This document shows positions 53,012 through 63,142 of a stretch of DNA of 64,000 bases, piece by piece. How positions within the stretch are numbered: position 1 is the first letter of the stretch; the number at the start of each line of letters is the position of its first letter. The translations under genes and the position numbers were made by a program. Origin of the DNA: Lacinutrix sp. 5H-3-7-4 (GTDB lineage Bacteria; Bacteroidota; Bacteroidia; Flavobacteriales; Flavobacteriaceae); contig NC_015638.1 of assembly GCF_000211855.2 (NCBI RefSeq), positions 3,197,001 through 3,261,000 on the forward strand. Reading direction: 5' to 3'. The notes under the pieces are model-generated. The model did not search any database. It saw nothing but the letters and a program-made list of their open reading frames with translations, and was not told the origin of the DNA.

Positions 53012-55618
53012 ATGAATTTTAATAATTATACAATAAAATCCCAGGAAGCTATCCAGCAAGCACAACAGCTTGTTCAAAGCTTAGGACACCAACAAATAGA
53101 AAACGAACATATATTTAAAGCTATTTTTGAAGTAGATGAAAACGTATTACCATTTATTTTAAAAAAGATGAATATTAACGTTCCCATGCTAAAACAAATT
53201 CTAGACAAGCAATTAGAAAGTTTCCCTAAAGTTAGCGGTGGCGAATTAGCGCTTTCAAGAGAGACTTCAAAAACACTTAATGAAGCTTCTATAATTGCGA
53301 AAAGCATGAATGATGAGTTTGTATCTATAGAACATTTAATATTAGCTATTTTTAAATCTAAAAGTAAAATTGCTCAAGTCTTAAAAGATCAAGGCGTTAC
53401 CGAAAAAACTATAAAAGCAACAATAAATGAACTTAGACAAGGCGACCGTGTAACATCACAAAGTCAGGAAGATACTTACAACTCACTAAATAAGTTTGCT
53501 AAAAACTTAAACCAATTAGCTAAAGACGGAAAATTAGATCCTGTTATTGGGCGTGATGAAGAAATTAGAAGAATACTTCAAATTTTATCTAGACGAACAA
53601 AAAACAATCCAATACTTGTTGGTGAACCAGGCACTGGTAAAACAGCAATTGCCGAAGGTTTAGCACATAGAATTGTTGATGGAGATGTACCAGAAAACTT
53701 AGTAGATAAGCAAATATACGCACTAGACATGGGCGCTCTTATTGCTGGTGCAAAATTTAAAGGTGAGTTTGAAGAACGCCTTAAAGCTGTAATAAAAGAG
53801 GTTACTAACAGCGAAGGCGATATTGTTTTATTTATAGACGAAATTCACACGCTTGTTGGTGCTGGTGGCGGACAAGGCGCAATGGATGCTGCTAATATTT
53901 TAAAACCTGCTTTAGCACGAGGAGAACTTAGGTCTATTGGTGCAACTACTTTAGATGAATATCAAAAATATTTTGAAAAAGATAAAGCATTAGAGCGTCG
54001 TTTTCAAAAAGTAATGGTTGACGAGCCAGATACAGAAAGTGCTATTTCAATTTTACGAGGCATTAAGGAAAAATACGAAACACACCATAAAGTTCGTATT
54101 AAAGACGAAGCTATAATTGGAGCTGTAGAATTATCTACAAGATACATCACCAATCGTTTTTTACCAGATAAAGCTATTGACTTAATGGATGAAGCTGCAT
54201 CAAAATTACGTATGGAAATAAACTCTAAACCAGAAGAGTTAGATGTCTTAGATCGTAAAATAATGCAATTAGAGATTGAAATTGAAGCAATAAAACGTGA
54301 AAAAGACGAAGTAAAATTAAAATCTTTACGTAGTGATTTAGCTAATTTAAAAGAAGAACGCAATGAAATTAACGCCAAATGGAAAAGCGAAAAAGAAGTT
54401 GTAGACACAATCCAGAACACAAAACAGGATATTGAAAACTTTAAAATTGAAGCAGAAAAGGCTGAGCGAGAAGGTAATTATGGTAAAGTAGCAGAGCTTC
54501 GTTATGGTAAAATAAAAGAAGCACAAGAAGCACTTGAAAAATTACAAACCGAATTAAAATCACAAGCAGAAACATCTTTAATTAAAGAAGAAGTTACTTA
54601 CGATGATATTGCAGAAGTTGTAGCAAAATGGACAGGTATTCCGGTTACCAAAATGTTACAGAGTGAACGCGAAAAACTTTTAAAATTAGAAGATCAATTA
54701 CATAAACGCGTTGTTGGCCAAGAAGAAGCTATAGTTGCCGTAAGTGATGCAGTACGCCGCTCTAGAGCAGGTTTACAAAACCCGCAAAAACCAATAGGAA
54801 CCTTTTTATTTTTAGGAACTACTGGTGTTGGTAAAACAGAACTTGCAAAAGCATTAGCAGAGTATTTGTTTGATGATGAAAGCGCAATGACAAGAATAGA
54901 CATGAGTGAATATCAAGAACGCCACGCTGTAAGTCGTTTAGTTGGTGCACCTCCAGGATATGTAGGTTACGATGAAGGTGGACAATTAACAGAAGCGGTT
55001 AGAAGAAAACCTTACTCGGTAGTACTTTTAGATGAGATTGAAAAAGCACACCCAGATACTTTTAATATCTTATTACAGGTTTTAGATGAAGGTCACTTAA
55101 CAGATAATAAAGGTCGTACTGCAGATTTTAAAAACACCATAATTATAATGACCTCTAATATGGGAAGTCAAATAATTCAAGAGCGTTTTGAGGCTACTAA
55201 AGATATTGAAACTGCTATGGAAACAGCAAAAGTAGATGTCTTAGGTTTATTAAAACAAACAGTAAGACCAGAGTTTTTAAACCGTATAGATGATACTATT
55301 TTATTTACACCTTTAACAAAAGAAAATATTACAGAAATTGTAAGCTTACAATTAAAAAGTGTAAATAAAATGATTGCGCAACAAGGCATTACTTTTGACG
55401 CTACTCCAGAAGCTATAGATTATTTAGCAAATAAAGGTTATGAGCCAGAATTTGGAGCTAGACCTGTAAAACGAGTAATTCAAAAAGAAGTATTAAATGC
55501 TTTAAGTAAAGAAATTTTATCTGGTAAAGTCACTACAGATAGTGTAATTTTATTAGATGCTTTCGATAAAGAATTAGTATTTAGAAATCAAAGTGATTTG
55601 GTTACTCAAGACTTATAA
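53012..55618 (+). CDS. clpB: ATP-dependent chaperone ClpB
   Basis: 868 aa, normal length. N-terminal domain (about 1-145), NBD1 with Walker [10 protein letters not shown] and Walker [11 protein letters not shown], the ClpB-specific middle coiled-coil region (about 400-525) and NBD2 with Walker [10 protein letters not shown] and Walker [13 protein letters not shown] hexameric disaggregase working with DnaK. Confidence 0.97.
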   Translation: MNFNNYTIKSQEAIQQAQQLVQSLGHQQIENEHIFKAIFEVDENVLPFILKKMNINVPMLKQILDKQLESFPKVSGGELALSRETSKTLNEASIIAKSMNDEFVSIEHLILAIFKSKSKIAQVLKDQGVTEKTIKATINELRQGDRVTSQSQEDTYNSLNKFAKNLNQLAKDGKLDPVIGRDEEIRRILQILSRRTKNNPILVGEPGTGKTAIAEGLAHRIVDGDVPENLVDKQIYALDMGALIAGAKFKGEFEERLKAVIKEVTNSEGDIVLFIDEIHTLVGAGGGQGAMDAANILKPALARGELRSIGATTLDEYQKYFEKDKALERRFQKVMVDEPDTESAISILRGIKEKYETHHKVRIKDEAIIGAVELSTRYITNRFLPDKAIDLMDEAASKLRMEINSKPEELDVLDRKIMQLEIEIEAIKREKDEVKLKSLRSDLANLKEERNEINAKWKSEKEVVDTIQNTKQDIENFKIEAEKAEREGNYGKVAELRYGKIKEAQEALEKLQTELKSQAETSLIKEEVTYDDIAEVVAKWTGIPVTKMLQSEREKLLKLEDQLHKRVVGQEEAIVAVSDAVRRSRAGLQNPQKPIGTFLFLGTTGVGKTELAKALAEYLFDDESAMTRIDMSEYQERHAVSRLVGAPPGYVGYDEGGQLTEAVRRKPYSVVLLDEIEKAHPDTFNILLQVLDEGHLTDNKGRTADFKNTIIIMTSNMGSQIIQERFEATKDIETAMETAKVDVLGLLKQTVRPEFLNRIDDTILFTPLTKENITEIVSLQLKSVNKMIAQQGITFDATPEAIDYLANKGYEPEFGARPVKRVIQKEVLNALSKEILSGKVTTDSVILLDAFDKELVFRNQSDLVTQDL

Positions 55619-55728
55619 AAACATTATATATTTTTAAGATTAATCACAAAAGAATGTTAATTATAAAAACGCATAAAATAAACTAAATTTAAGTGCGTTG
55701 TGATGGTAATGGTTAGTTAGTTAGTTTG

Positions 55729-55768
55729 AAAAAGCGACACAAAACGTTAAGTTGAGTGTCGCTTTTTT
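55729..55768 (+). terminator. Terminator downstream of clpB
   Basis: AAAAGCGACAC ... GTGTCGCTTTTTT with a loop of about 15 bases. Confidence 0.8.
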
Positions 55769-55821
55769 ATTTATTTTTTTTATCTTTAGTAAACTAACCT
55801 ATTACAATTAATAGCATAATT

Positions 55822-56226
55822 ATGGGCATGTTCCACTATTACGATTTAAATGATACAGAAGCTTTTGTTTTTGATGATTATTTAATTAGCCAAATGCATG
55901 AAGGAGAATGTCTAGATCATGACCATACAGTAATACTTCGCGAAATAATAAAAATTCATTTTGAAAATAAAAGTCTTGTTTACATCTCTAACAGAGTAAA
56001 ATCTTACACAGTAGATCCTTTAGTTTACAAAGAAGTTGAAAAAATGAAAAATTTATTAGCTATTATTATAGTCACTAATAATCAAACTTTTTTTAAAGAA
56101 GCTAAAGAAGAATTAAAATATTTTAATAAGCCTTCTTTAGTTTGTAATAATTTGACAGACGCTATAATTTGGGCCAGTAAACTTGTTAAAGATTCAAAAA
56201 AAGAAAAAGCTAATGGGAATGTTTAA
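55822..56226 (+). CDS. Unknown protein, tandem paralogue 1
   Basis: 134 aa. MGMFHYYDLNDTEAFVFDDY at the N-terminus, ending in a SpoIIAA/STAS-like alternation; not recognised as a named family. Closely related to the next gene (same MGMF-YY start, same KxxVYIxNRVxSxxxxPxVYKEVEK core), with which it overlaps. A local duplication. Confidence 0.7.
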   Translation: MGMFHYYDLNDTEAFVFDDYLISQMHEGECLDHDHTVILREIIKIHFENKSLVYISNRVKSYTVDPLVYKEVEKMKNLLAIIIVTNNQTFFKEAKEELKYFNKPSLVCNNLTDAIIWASKLVKDSKKEKANGNV

Positions 56227-56605
56227 ATATTACAATCAACCACATGCCGAAATATTTATTTTTGACGACTTTTTAATAAAACAAGTAAAAGAAGGCCAAC
56301 TCATTTCGTATGAAGAAACCGAAAAACTAAAGGAGCTTTTAGATAAACATTTTAAAAATAAAAAAGTTGCTTACATCGCTAATAGAGTACACTCCTTTTC
56401 AATTAACCCAATGGTTTATAAAGAAGCAGAAAAAATACCAAACCTTATTGCTGTTGCCATAATTCCTGGTAGTGAAAGCATGAGAGCTAACGCAGAGTTT
56501 GAAAAAAAATTCTATAGCAAACCTTATGGTATTTTCGACTCTTTAACAGATGCTGTTAAATGGGTTAAAGGTATTTTAGACAAAGAAAACAGCAACAATA
56601 AATAA
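56213..56605 (+). CDS. Unknown protein, tandem paralogue 2
   Basis: 130 aa from the ATG at 56213. A further upstream in-frame ATG (56183) exists, but the paralogue's MGMF start supports 56213. It overlaps the end of the first copy by 14 bp. Residues YIANRVHSFSINPMVYKEAEK match the first copy. Probably coexpressed; the function is unknown. Confidence 0.7.
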   Translation: MGMFKYYNQPHAEIFIFDDFLIKQVKEGQLISYEETEKLKELLDKHFKNKKVAYIANRVHSFSINPMVYKEAEKIPNLIAVAIIPGSESMRANAEFEKKFYSKPYGIFDSLTDAVKWVKGILDKENSNNK

Positions 56606-56619
56606 ATAAGTAATTTAAC

Positions 56620-58107
56620 CTACAATTCTAAAGCTTTTTGTGAATGTTCAACTGTTTTCTTAAATAATTCTGCAGTCACTTCTGCTTTCCAAATTGGAAC
56701 AATTTCATCTAACTTTTGCTTACCTACTTTAGAGTTTACAATTTCTGGAAATGCAGTTTCAAAAACTTCTAACATTACATAAGTTGCTGTAGAAGCTCCT
56801 GGTGAAGCACCTAACAAGCAGGTTATACTACCATCTTTACTTTTTACCACTTCGGTACCAAATTGTAATTTACCACCTTCATATTCATCTTTTTTTATAA
56901 TTTGAACACGTTGTCCTGCGACCAAAAGTTCCCAATCTTCACTTTTTGCATCTTTAACAAAAGTTCTTAAATCATTCATTCTATCTTCATGAGACATTGA
57001 AACTTGCTCAATTAAATATTTAGTTAATGGTAAATTATCCCAAAATGCACCAAGCATAGGTTTTATATTATCTAGCTTAATAGATTTAAACAAATCTAAA
57101 TTAGAACCTTCTTTTAAAAATTTTGGGCTAAAGCCAGCAAATGGTCCAAATAATAATTCTCGTTTTCCATTAATAAAACGCGTGTCTAAATGCGGTGTAG
57201 ACATTGGTGGATCATTAGGTCCTGCTTTACTATACACCTTACCCAAGTGTTGCTTGATAATAGCTTCGTTTTTACAAACCAGCCATTCGCCACTTACAGG
57301 AAAACCTCCATAACCATCTTTTTCTTTAATTTCTACTTTTTGTAATAATAATAAACTGCCGCCACCAGCACCAATAAATACATGCTTTGCATCTAAATAT
57401 TGCTTTCTTTTTGTTTTAGTGTTTTTTACAACTACAGACCACTCTATGTCTTTATCTGGGTCTATATCTAAAACCTCTTCGTTACAATGTACCGGAGTAT
57501 TAAACTCTTTTTCAAGTATATAAAATAGTTTTTTAGTTAAAGCACCAAAATTCATTTCTGCACCGCGCTCAATACGTGTTGCAGCCATAATTTCATTTTC
57601 ACTCCTACTTGCTGTTATTAAAGGAAACCAAGTTTTCATTTTACTTAAAGCTGTGGTAAACTCCATGCCTTCAAACATAAAATGATTTTTTAAAGCATTA
57701 AATCTTTTTTCTAAAAATGCTACATTTTCTTCTCCTGTAACCCAACTATGATGTGGTACTGGATTAATAAAATCTTTAGGATTATTAATTAATTTATTAT
57801 TAACTAAATAACTCCAAAACTGTTTAGATAATTCAAATTGAGTACAAATATTATAAGCCTTAGAACAATCTACACTATCGCCTTTTTGCGGTGTATAGTT
57901 TAATTCACATAAGGCAGAATGTCCTGTTCCTGCATTATTCCAGGCAGCAGTACTTTCTTGTGCAACACCATCTAATCTTTCAAGAATTAAAATATTTAGT
58001 TCTGGCTTTACCAGTTTTACCAAAAGCGCTAAAGTGGCACTCATAATTCCTGCTCCTACACAAATTAAATCGTAATCTGTATTGACATCTATATTTTTAG
58101 TACTCAT
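56620..58107 (-). CDS. mqo: Malate:quinone oxidoreductase
   Basis: 495 aa. FAD-binding N-terminus DLICVGAGIMSATLALLVK, AWNNAGTGHSALCELNYTP, GGFPVSGEWLVC and GASPGASTATYVMLEVF are Mqo hallmarks. Membrane-associated TCA enzyme passing electrons from malate to quinone. Confidence 0.95.
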   Translation of the reverse strand: MSTKNIDVNTDYDLICVGAGIMSATLALLVKLVKPELNILILERLDGVAQESTAAWNNAGTGHSALCELNYTPQKGDSVDCSKAYNICTQFELSKQFWSYLVNNKLINNPKDFINPVPHHSWVTGEENVAFLEKRFNALKNHFMFEGMEFTTALSKMKTWFPLITASRSENEIMAATRIERGAEMNFGALTKKLFYILEKEFNTPVHCNEEVLDIDPDKDIEWSVVVKNTKTKRKQYLDAKHVFIGAGGGSLLLLQKVEIKEKDGYGGFPVSGEWLVCKNEAIIKQHLGKVYSKAGPNDPPMSTPHLDTRFINGKRELLFGPFAGFSPKFLKEGSNLDLFKSIKLDNIKPMLGAFWDNLPLTKYLIEQVSMSHEDRMNDLRTFVKDAKSEDWELLVAGQRVQIIKKDEYEGGKLQFGTEVVKSKDGSITCLLGASPGASTATYVMLEVFETAFPEIVNSKVGKQKLDEIVPIWKAEVTAELFKKTVEHSQKALEL

Positions 58108-58201
58108 TTCGTTAATTTTAGCCTAAATATAAAACAATAAAATAGTATTGTAGACTGAATTTAATATCTTTAGATTTCGCAACTCCATGAATAAATTGGC
58201 A

Positions 58202-58720
58202 ATGAAACATTTAATTATAATAGCATTAGTATTTACAACATTTTCTTGCGCAAAAGCACAAAATAAAAAAAACACTAAAAGCACTAAACAAGAAACTACC
58301 ACCTTCTATTTTGTTAGGCATGCCGAAAAAGATACCAAACCTAAAAACAATCCTAAATTATTACCAAGCGGAAAAGCCCGTGCAAATACACTTGCTAATT
58401 TTTTTAAAAACATAAAACTTGATGCTATATATTCTACAGATTTTACCAGAACTTTAAACACAGTTTTACCAACAGCAAAATCTCAAAAATTAAATACAAA
58501 AATCTACGATCCAGTAGCTATGAACTACAATACATTTAAGAGTAATAATATTGGTAAAAATGTATTTATCGTTGGACATAGCAATACAATACCTAATTTT
58601 GTAAATGCTATAATTGGAGAAAAAATATATCCAGAAATAGATGAAACCAATTACAATAATTTATATATAGTTACAATAACAAACACAGGAATAAAACACG
58701 AGCTAAGAACTAAATATTAA
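58202..58720 (+). CDS. Histidine phosphatase (SixA/phosphoglycerate mutase-like) lipoprotein
   Basis: 172 aa from the second ATG, which gives a compact lipoprotein signal (lipobox TFSC); a first ATG lies 15 bp upstream. Catalytic FVRHAEKDTK (RHG-type) and the second histidine in VFIVGHSNTIP. Periplasmic or outer-membrane phosphatase; substrate unknown. Confidence 0.87.
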   Translation: MKHLIIIALVFTTFSCAKAQNKKNTKSTKQETTTFYFVRHAEKDTKPKNNPKLLPSGKARANTLANFFKNIKLDAIYSTDFTRTLNTVLPTAKSQKLNTKIYDPVAMNYNTFKSNNIGKNVFIVGHSNTIPNFVNAIIGEKIYPEIDETNYNNLYIVTITNTGIKHELRTKY

Positions 58721-58746
58721 TACTATTTTTTTAGCTTTGCCATAAC

Positions 58747-59202
58747 ATGCAAAAAACGATAAACATACTTAATAAAAAAGCTAAATTTCAATACGAAATA
58801 TTAGATAAATATACTGCTGGAATTGTTTTAACAGGAACAGAAATTAAATCTATTAGAGACAGTAAAGCCTCAATTGCTGAAGCTTTTTGTGAATTTAATG
58901 AACAAAACGAACTGTTTGTTATAAACATGACCATTCAAGAATATGTGTATGGAAACTACTATAACCATGCACCAAAAGCAGAACGTAAATTACTTTTAAA
59001 CCGGAGAGAGTTAAAAAAACTTGAAAAAGAAGTTAATACTTCTGGTTTAACCATTATTCCTTTACGATTATTTATTAATGATAAAGGTTATGCTAAACTT
59101 GTAATAGCACTAGCAAAAGGTAAAAAATTGTACGATAAACGCGAAACAATTAAAGACCGAGATAATAAACGTAATTTAGATAGAATTAAAAAAAACTTTT
59201 AG
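58747..59202 (+). CDS. smpB: SsrA-binding protein
   Basis: 151 aa. [27 protein letters not shown] at the start, ending [19 protein letters not shown], the conserved tail that sits in the ribosomal mRNA channel. Works with tmRNA in trans-translation; the ssrA gene was not seen in the window. Confidence 0.96.
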   Translation: MQKTINILNKKAKFQYEILDKYTAGIVLTGTEIKSIRDSKASIAEAFCEFNEQNELFVINMTIQEYVYGNYYNHAPKAERKLLLNRRELKKLEKEVNTSGLTIIPLRLFINDKGYAKLVIALAKGKKLYDKRETIKDRDNKRNLDRIKKNF

Positions 59203-59331
59203 TCATCTAATTTTCAAAAAATTATGATTGCTATAACAATTATAAATTCTTTTTATTTTTAAGTTTGAAAAAACCAAGGCAACCTTTTTGTAAAAAAAAG
59301 CGTCTTAGTAATAAAACGTTAATCTTTTTTT

Positions 59332-61803
59332 ATGAAAAAAATTCTACTCTCTCTTTTATTATTTTTTGCTTTCAACTTTACATTTTCTCAAATTTCTGGC
59401 ACTGTAACTTCTAGTAAAAATGAACCTCTATCTGCTGTTAACGTATATATAGACAATACATACATTGGTACTTCTAGTAATGATGATGGTATATACACTC
59501 TAAAATATAATACAAAAGGCAAGCACACAGTAGTATTTAAATATTTAGGTTATAAAACACTAAAAAAAAATGTAAATATTACTAGTTTCCCATTTACAAT
59601 AAATGTTACGCTAGAACCAGAAGATATTTCTTTAGCAGAAGTTGAAATTAATACAGAAGAAGATCCTGCTATTGAAATAATAAAAAAAGCTATTAAAAAC
59701 CGAAAAACAACACTTGAAAAATTAAAAACCTATCGCGCTAATTTTTACTCTAAAGGATTATTAAGAATTAAAAACGCTCCAGAAAATTTTATGGGTCAAG
59801 ATATTGGTGATCTTGGCGGTGGTTTAGATTCTACTAGAAGTGGCATTATTTATTTATCTGAAACCATATCTGAATTAAAATACCAACGTCCAAAACCTTT
59901 AAAAGAAACTATAATTGCTTCAAAAATTAGTGGTGATGATAATGGTTTTAGCTTTAATAATGCAGCAAATGTAAACTTTGATTTTTATGAAAACACTGTA
60001 GAATTAGCCGATGCCAAAATAGTATCTCCAATTGCAGATTATGCCTTTAATTATTACCAATATAAACTTGAAGGTGTATTTTTTGATGAACGAGGTAATT
60101 TAATCAATAAAATTAAAGCCACTGCTAAAAGACCTAATGATAAAGCTTTTTCTGGCTATGTATATATTGTTGAAGACGATTGGCATTTATATGCTGTAGA
60201 TTTAAACATAACAGGTTTACAAGTAGAAATTCCTCCAGTAGATTTCTTTTTTATCCAACAAAATTATTCCTATTCAGAGAAAGATAATATTTGGGTAAAA
60301 CTATCACTTACATTCGATTTAGAGTTTGGCATGCTTGGTATAAAAGGAGATGGTAGATTTGTTGCTGGATATAGTGATTGGGATTTCTCTCCACAATTTG
60401 ATAAAAAAACATTTTCAAGAGAATTACTTTCTTTTAAAGAAAATTCTAATAAAAAAGATTCTACCTATTGGAACCAAAAAAGAGCAGTACCATTAACTAA
60501 TGCAGAAGCTAAAGATTATATTAAAAAAGACAGTTTACAAATATTACGTGAGTCTAAACCATATTTAGATTCTATAGACAGAAAAAACAACAGTTTTAAA
60601 CCTCTAAACAGTTTGCTTAGTGGTTACACATACCAAAATTCTTATAAAAAATACAACTTTGATATTACATCTCCACTTACAGGACTTAGCTTTAATACAG
60701 TTCAAGGCTGGAATGCTAATATGGATTTAACGTTTACTAAAAACTTTAATGAATTTAGACGCTATCTTTTTATAAAAACCACTTTAAATTATGGCGAAGC
60801 AGATGACCGTTTAAGAGCCAATGCCTTAATAAGAATGAGGTTTAACGCTACTAAAAACCAATTTTTAACAATTTCTGGAGGTGTTGAAGCTAAACAGTTT
60901 AATAATGCTCAACCTATTTCAAGATTAGAAAATGCAGTTAGCTCTTTATTTTTTGAAGATAACTATGCTAAATTTTACGATCTTACTTTTGCTAAAGTCG
61001 CTTACTCCCAAGAAGTTTTTAATGGGTTTAGACTGTTTACAGATATTGCATACGAAAGACGAAAATCACTGTTTAATAGTACCGATTATTCTATTATAAA
61101 CGAAAGTGATGATATTTACACTAGTAACAATCCTTTAAACGAAACTGCTTTTAATAGCGCACCATTTAACACCCATAATATTATAAAATTTAATGCTGTT
61201 GCAAGAATAAATTTTGGACAATATTATTTAAGCTATCCAGATGGAAAGTTTAATATTCCTGGTAACAAATATCCAACATTGGATATTGGATATGAAAAAG
61301 GCTTTAGCGCTAACAATTCTAACTATAATTTTGATGAGTATAAAGTTAGACTGTTTCAAAATGTAGACTTAGGAACTTTTGGAGATTTTAAATACAACTT
61401 AAAAGGAGGCTTTTTTAATAACGCAAATAATATAGCTTTTGTAGACTACAAACATTTTAATGGTAATCAAATTCATTTTACCAGAAACAGTAATTACACT
61501 AACAGTTTTAAAAACCTACCATATTATACTTTAAGTACTAATAATAATTATGGCGAATTTCATTTCGAGCATAATTTTAAAGGCTATATAATGAACAAAT
61601 TACCATTATTACGAGCCTTAAAAACAAACTTAATTATTGGTAGCAATATTGCTTCAACTAAAAACAACAAACCATATAGCGAATTTTCTGTAGGATTAGA
61701 AAATTTAGGATTTGGCAAATTTAGAATACTTAGAGTAGATTACGTACGCTCATACCAAAATGGCTTTTTAAACGATGCAGTAATGTTTGGTATAGGCTTA
61801 TAA
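59332..61803 (+). CDS. DUF5686/carboxypeptidase-like regulatory domain outer-membrane protein
   Basis: 823 aa. Signal peptide (1-20), CarboxypepD_reg-like domain (about 21-105, SGTVTSSKNEPLSAVNVYID), then the DUF5686 region to the C-terminus with beta-barrel-like alternation and a terminal strand ending in G-I-G-L. Common flavobacterial outer-membrane protein of unknown function. Confidence 0.88.
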   Translation: MKKILLSLLLFFAFNFTFSQISGTVTSSKNEPLSAVNVYIDNTYIGTSSNDDGIYTLKYNTKGKHTVVFKYLGYKTLKKNVNITSFPFTINVTLEPEDISLAEVEINTEEDPAIEIIKKAIKNRKTTLEKLKTYRANFYSKGLLRIKNAPENFMGQDIGDLGGGLDSTRSGIIYLSETISELKYQRPKPLKETIIASKISGDDNGFSFNNAANVNFDFYENTVELADAKIVSPIADYAFNYYQYKLEGVFFDERGNLINKIKATAKRPNDKAFSGYVYIVEDDWHLYAVDLNITGLQVEIPPVDFFFIQQNYSYSEKDNIWVKLSLTFDLEFGMLGIKGDGRFVAGYSDWDFSPQFDKKTFSRELLSFKENSNKKDSTYWNQKRAVPLTNAEAKDYIKKDSLQILRESKPYLDSIDRKNNSFKPLNSLLSGYTYQNSYKKYNFDITSPLTGLSFNTVQGWNANMDLTFTKNFNEFRRYLFIKTTLNYGEADDRLRANALIRMRFNATKNQFLTISGGVEAKQFNNAQPISRLENAVSSLFFEDNYAKFYDLTFAKVAYSQEVFNGFRLFTDIAYERRKSLFNSTDYSIINESDDIYTSNNPLNETAFNSAPFNTHNIIKFNAVARINFGQYYLSYPDGKFNIPGNKYPTLDIGYEKGFSANNSNYNFDEYKVRLFQNVDLGTFGDFKYNLKGGFFNNANNIAFVDYKHFNGNQIHFTRNSNYTNSFKNLPYYTLSTNNNYGEFHFEHNFKGYIMNKLPLLRALKTNLIIGSNIASTKNNKPYSEFSVGLENLGFGKFRILRVDYVRSYQNGFLNDAVMFGIGL

Positions 61804-61832
61804 ATATATTACATTTAAACAAGCAGCATGTT

Positions 61833-62348
61833 ATGTTTAACGACTATAGACCAAAAATAAAACTTAAAAAAAATCAAACTCAAAAAATGTTAGAGATAAT
61901 AACATTTTTATGCGTTGCTTTCTGTTTTGTTTATCCAGCAATATATTATTCGGTTTTACCAGAACAAGTACCAATGCATTTTAATTACAAAGGAGAAGTA
62001 GATAATTACGGTAGTAAAAACTCTGTATTTGTTTTAGGTATAATAGGAGCAATAACAGCTTTTGGTTTGTATAAGCTTAATCAATATCCTCATATTTTTA
62101 ATTATCCAGTAAAAATAACTCCAGAAAATATAGAAAAACAGTACAAAGATGCTGTAAAAATGCTTAGCTATGTAAATTTATTAATTGCTATACTATTTGC
62201 TATTATTAGTTACCAAGTAGTAAATATTGCTTTAGAAAATGGAAACCAATTTGGAGTATGGAGCGAATATTTAATATATGCTATAATTGCAGTTTTAACT
62301 TTTGCACCAATAGTTTTAGTAATAATTAATGTATTTAAAAAACCTTAG
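61833..62348 (+). CDS. DUF1648 membrane protein
   Basis: 171 aa with a DUF1648 segment (LPEQVPMHFNYKGEVDNYGSK, about residues 47-67) and four TM helices (about 23-42, 65-80, 112-130 and 147-167). The 3' end overlaps the convergent pcm gene by 4 bp. Confidence 0.8.
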   Translation: MFNDYRPKIKLKKNQTQKMLEIITFLCVAFCFVYPAIYYSVLPEQVPMHFNYKGEVDNYGSKNSVFVLGIIGAITAFGLYKLNQYPHIFNYPVKITPENIEKQYKDAVKMLSYVNLLIAILFAIISYQVVNIALENGNQFGVWSEYLIYAIIAVLTFAPIVLVIINVFKKP

Positions 62349-62986
62349 TTTTTATCTTCTAAAAGTGGTACAAACCTAAACTCACCAAACTCGGTTTTAT
62401 CAAAATCCATTGGACCTTTTCTAACAAAAAGTGTCATCGTCTGTACTTTATCACCAACAGGTATTACAAGTCGCCCACCAATTTCTAATTGTGCCAATAA
62501 TGGTTTTGGCACAAAAGGTGCACCAGCTGTTACAATAATACTTTTAAAAGGTGCTTGCTCTACCAAACCTTTATAACCGTCACCAAAAATTAGTTTTTTA
62601 GCTCTATATCCCAATTTTGGTAAAAATTTGCTGGTTTTTTTAAAAAGCTCTTGTTGCCTTTCAATACTATAAACTTTTGCACCTATTTCGCATAATACTG
62701 CAGTTTGATAACCACTACCAGTACCAATTTCTAAAATTTTATCACCGCGATTTACTTGCATTAATTCGGTTTGAAAAGCTACTGTGTAAGGTTGAGAAAT
62801 AGTTTGGTCTGCAGCAATAGGAAACGCTTTATCTTGATAAGCATGTTCTAAAAAACTAGAATCCATAAATAAATGGCGTGGTATTTTACCAATAGCAGCT
62901 AATACAGAAGCATCTGTAATACCTTTGTTTTTTAACACATTAACAAGTTGTTGTCTTAAGCCTTGATGTTTAAAAGTATCTCTCAA
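62345..62986 (-). CDS. pcm: Protein-L-isoaspartate O-methyltransferase
   Basis: 213 aa. DQTISQPYTVAFQTELMQ, then the SAM-binding ILEIGTGSGYQTAVLCE, then TAGAPFVPKPLLAQLEIGGRLVIPVG. Repairs isoaspartyl residues in damaged proteins. Normal length. Confidence 0.95.
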   Translation of the reverse strand: MRDTFKHQGLRQQLVNVLKNKGITDASVLAAIGKIPRHLFMDSSFLEHAYQDKAFPIAADQTISQPYTVAFQTELMQVNRGDKILEIGTGSGYQTAVLCEIGAKVYSIERQQELFKKTSKFLPKLGYRAKKLIFGDGYKGLVEQAPFKSIIVTAGAPFVPKPLLAQLEIGGRLVIPVGDKVQTMTLFVRKGPMDFDKTEFGEFRFVPLLEDKN

Positions 62987-63142
62987 AATAGGAAGCAGTT
63001 AGGAACGATAAAATTAGCAAAACATCTTTCGGTTTAAAAGTAATTTCTTAATTTAATTTTAAACTAAAAAACAGTGAAAAATTCACTCAATTTTGTGAAA
63101 TTCGTAGCTAAATATCTTATTTTTGAAAAAAACGTAAACAGA

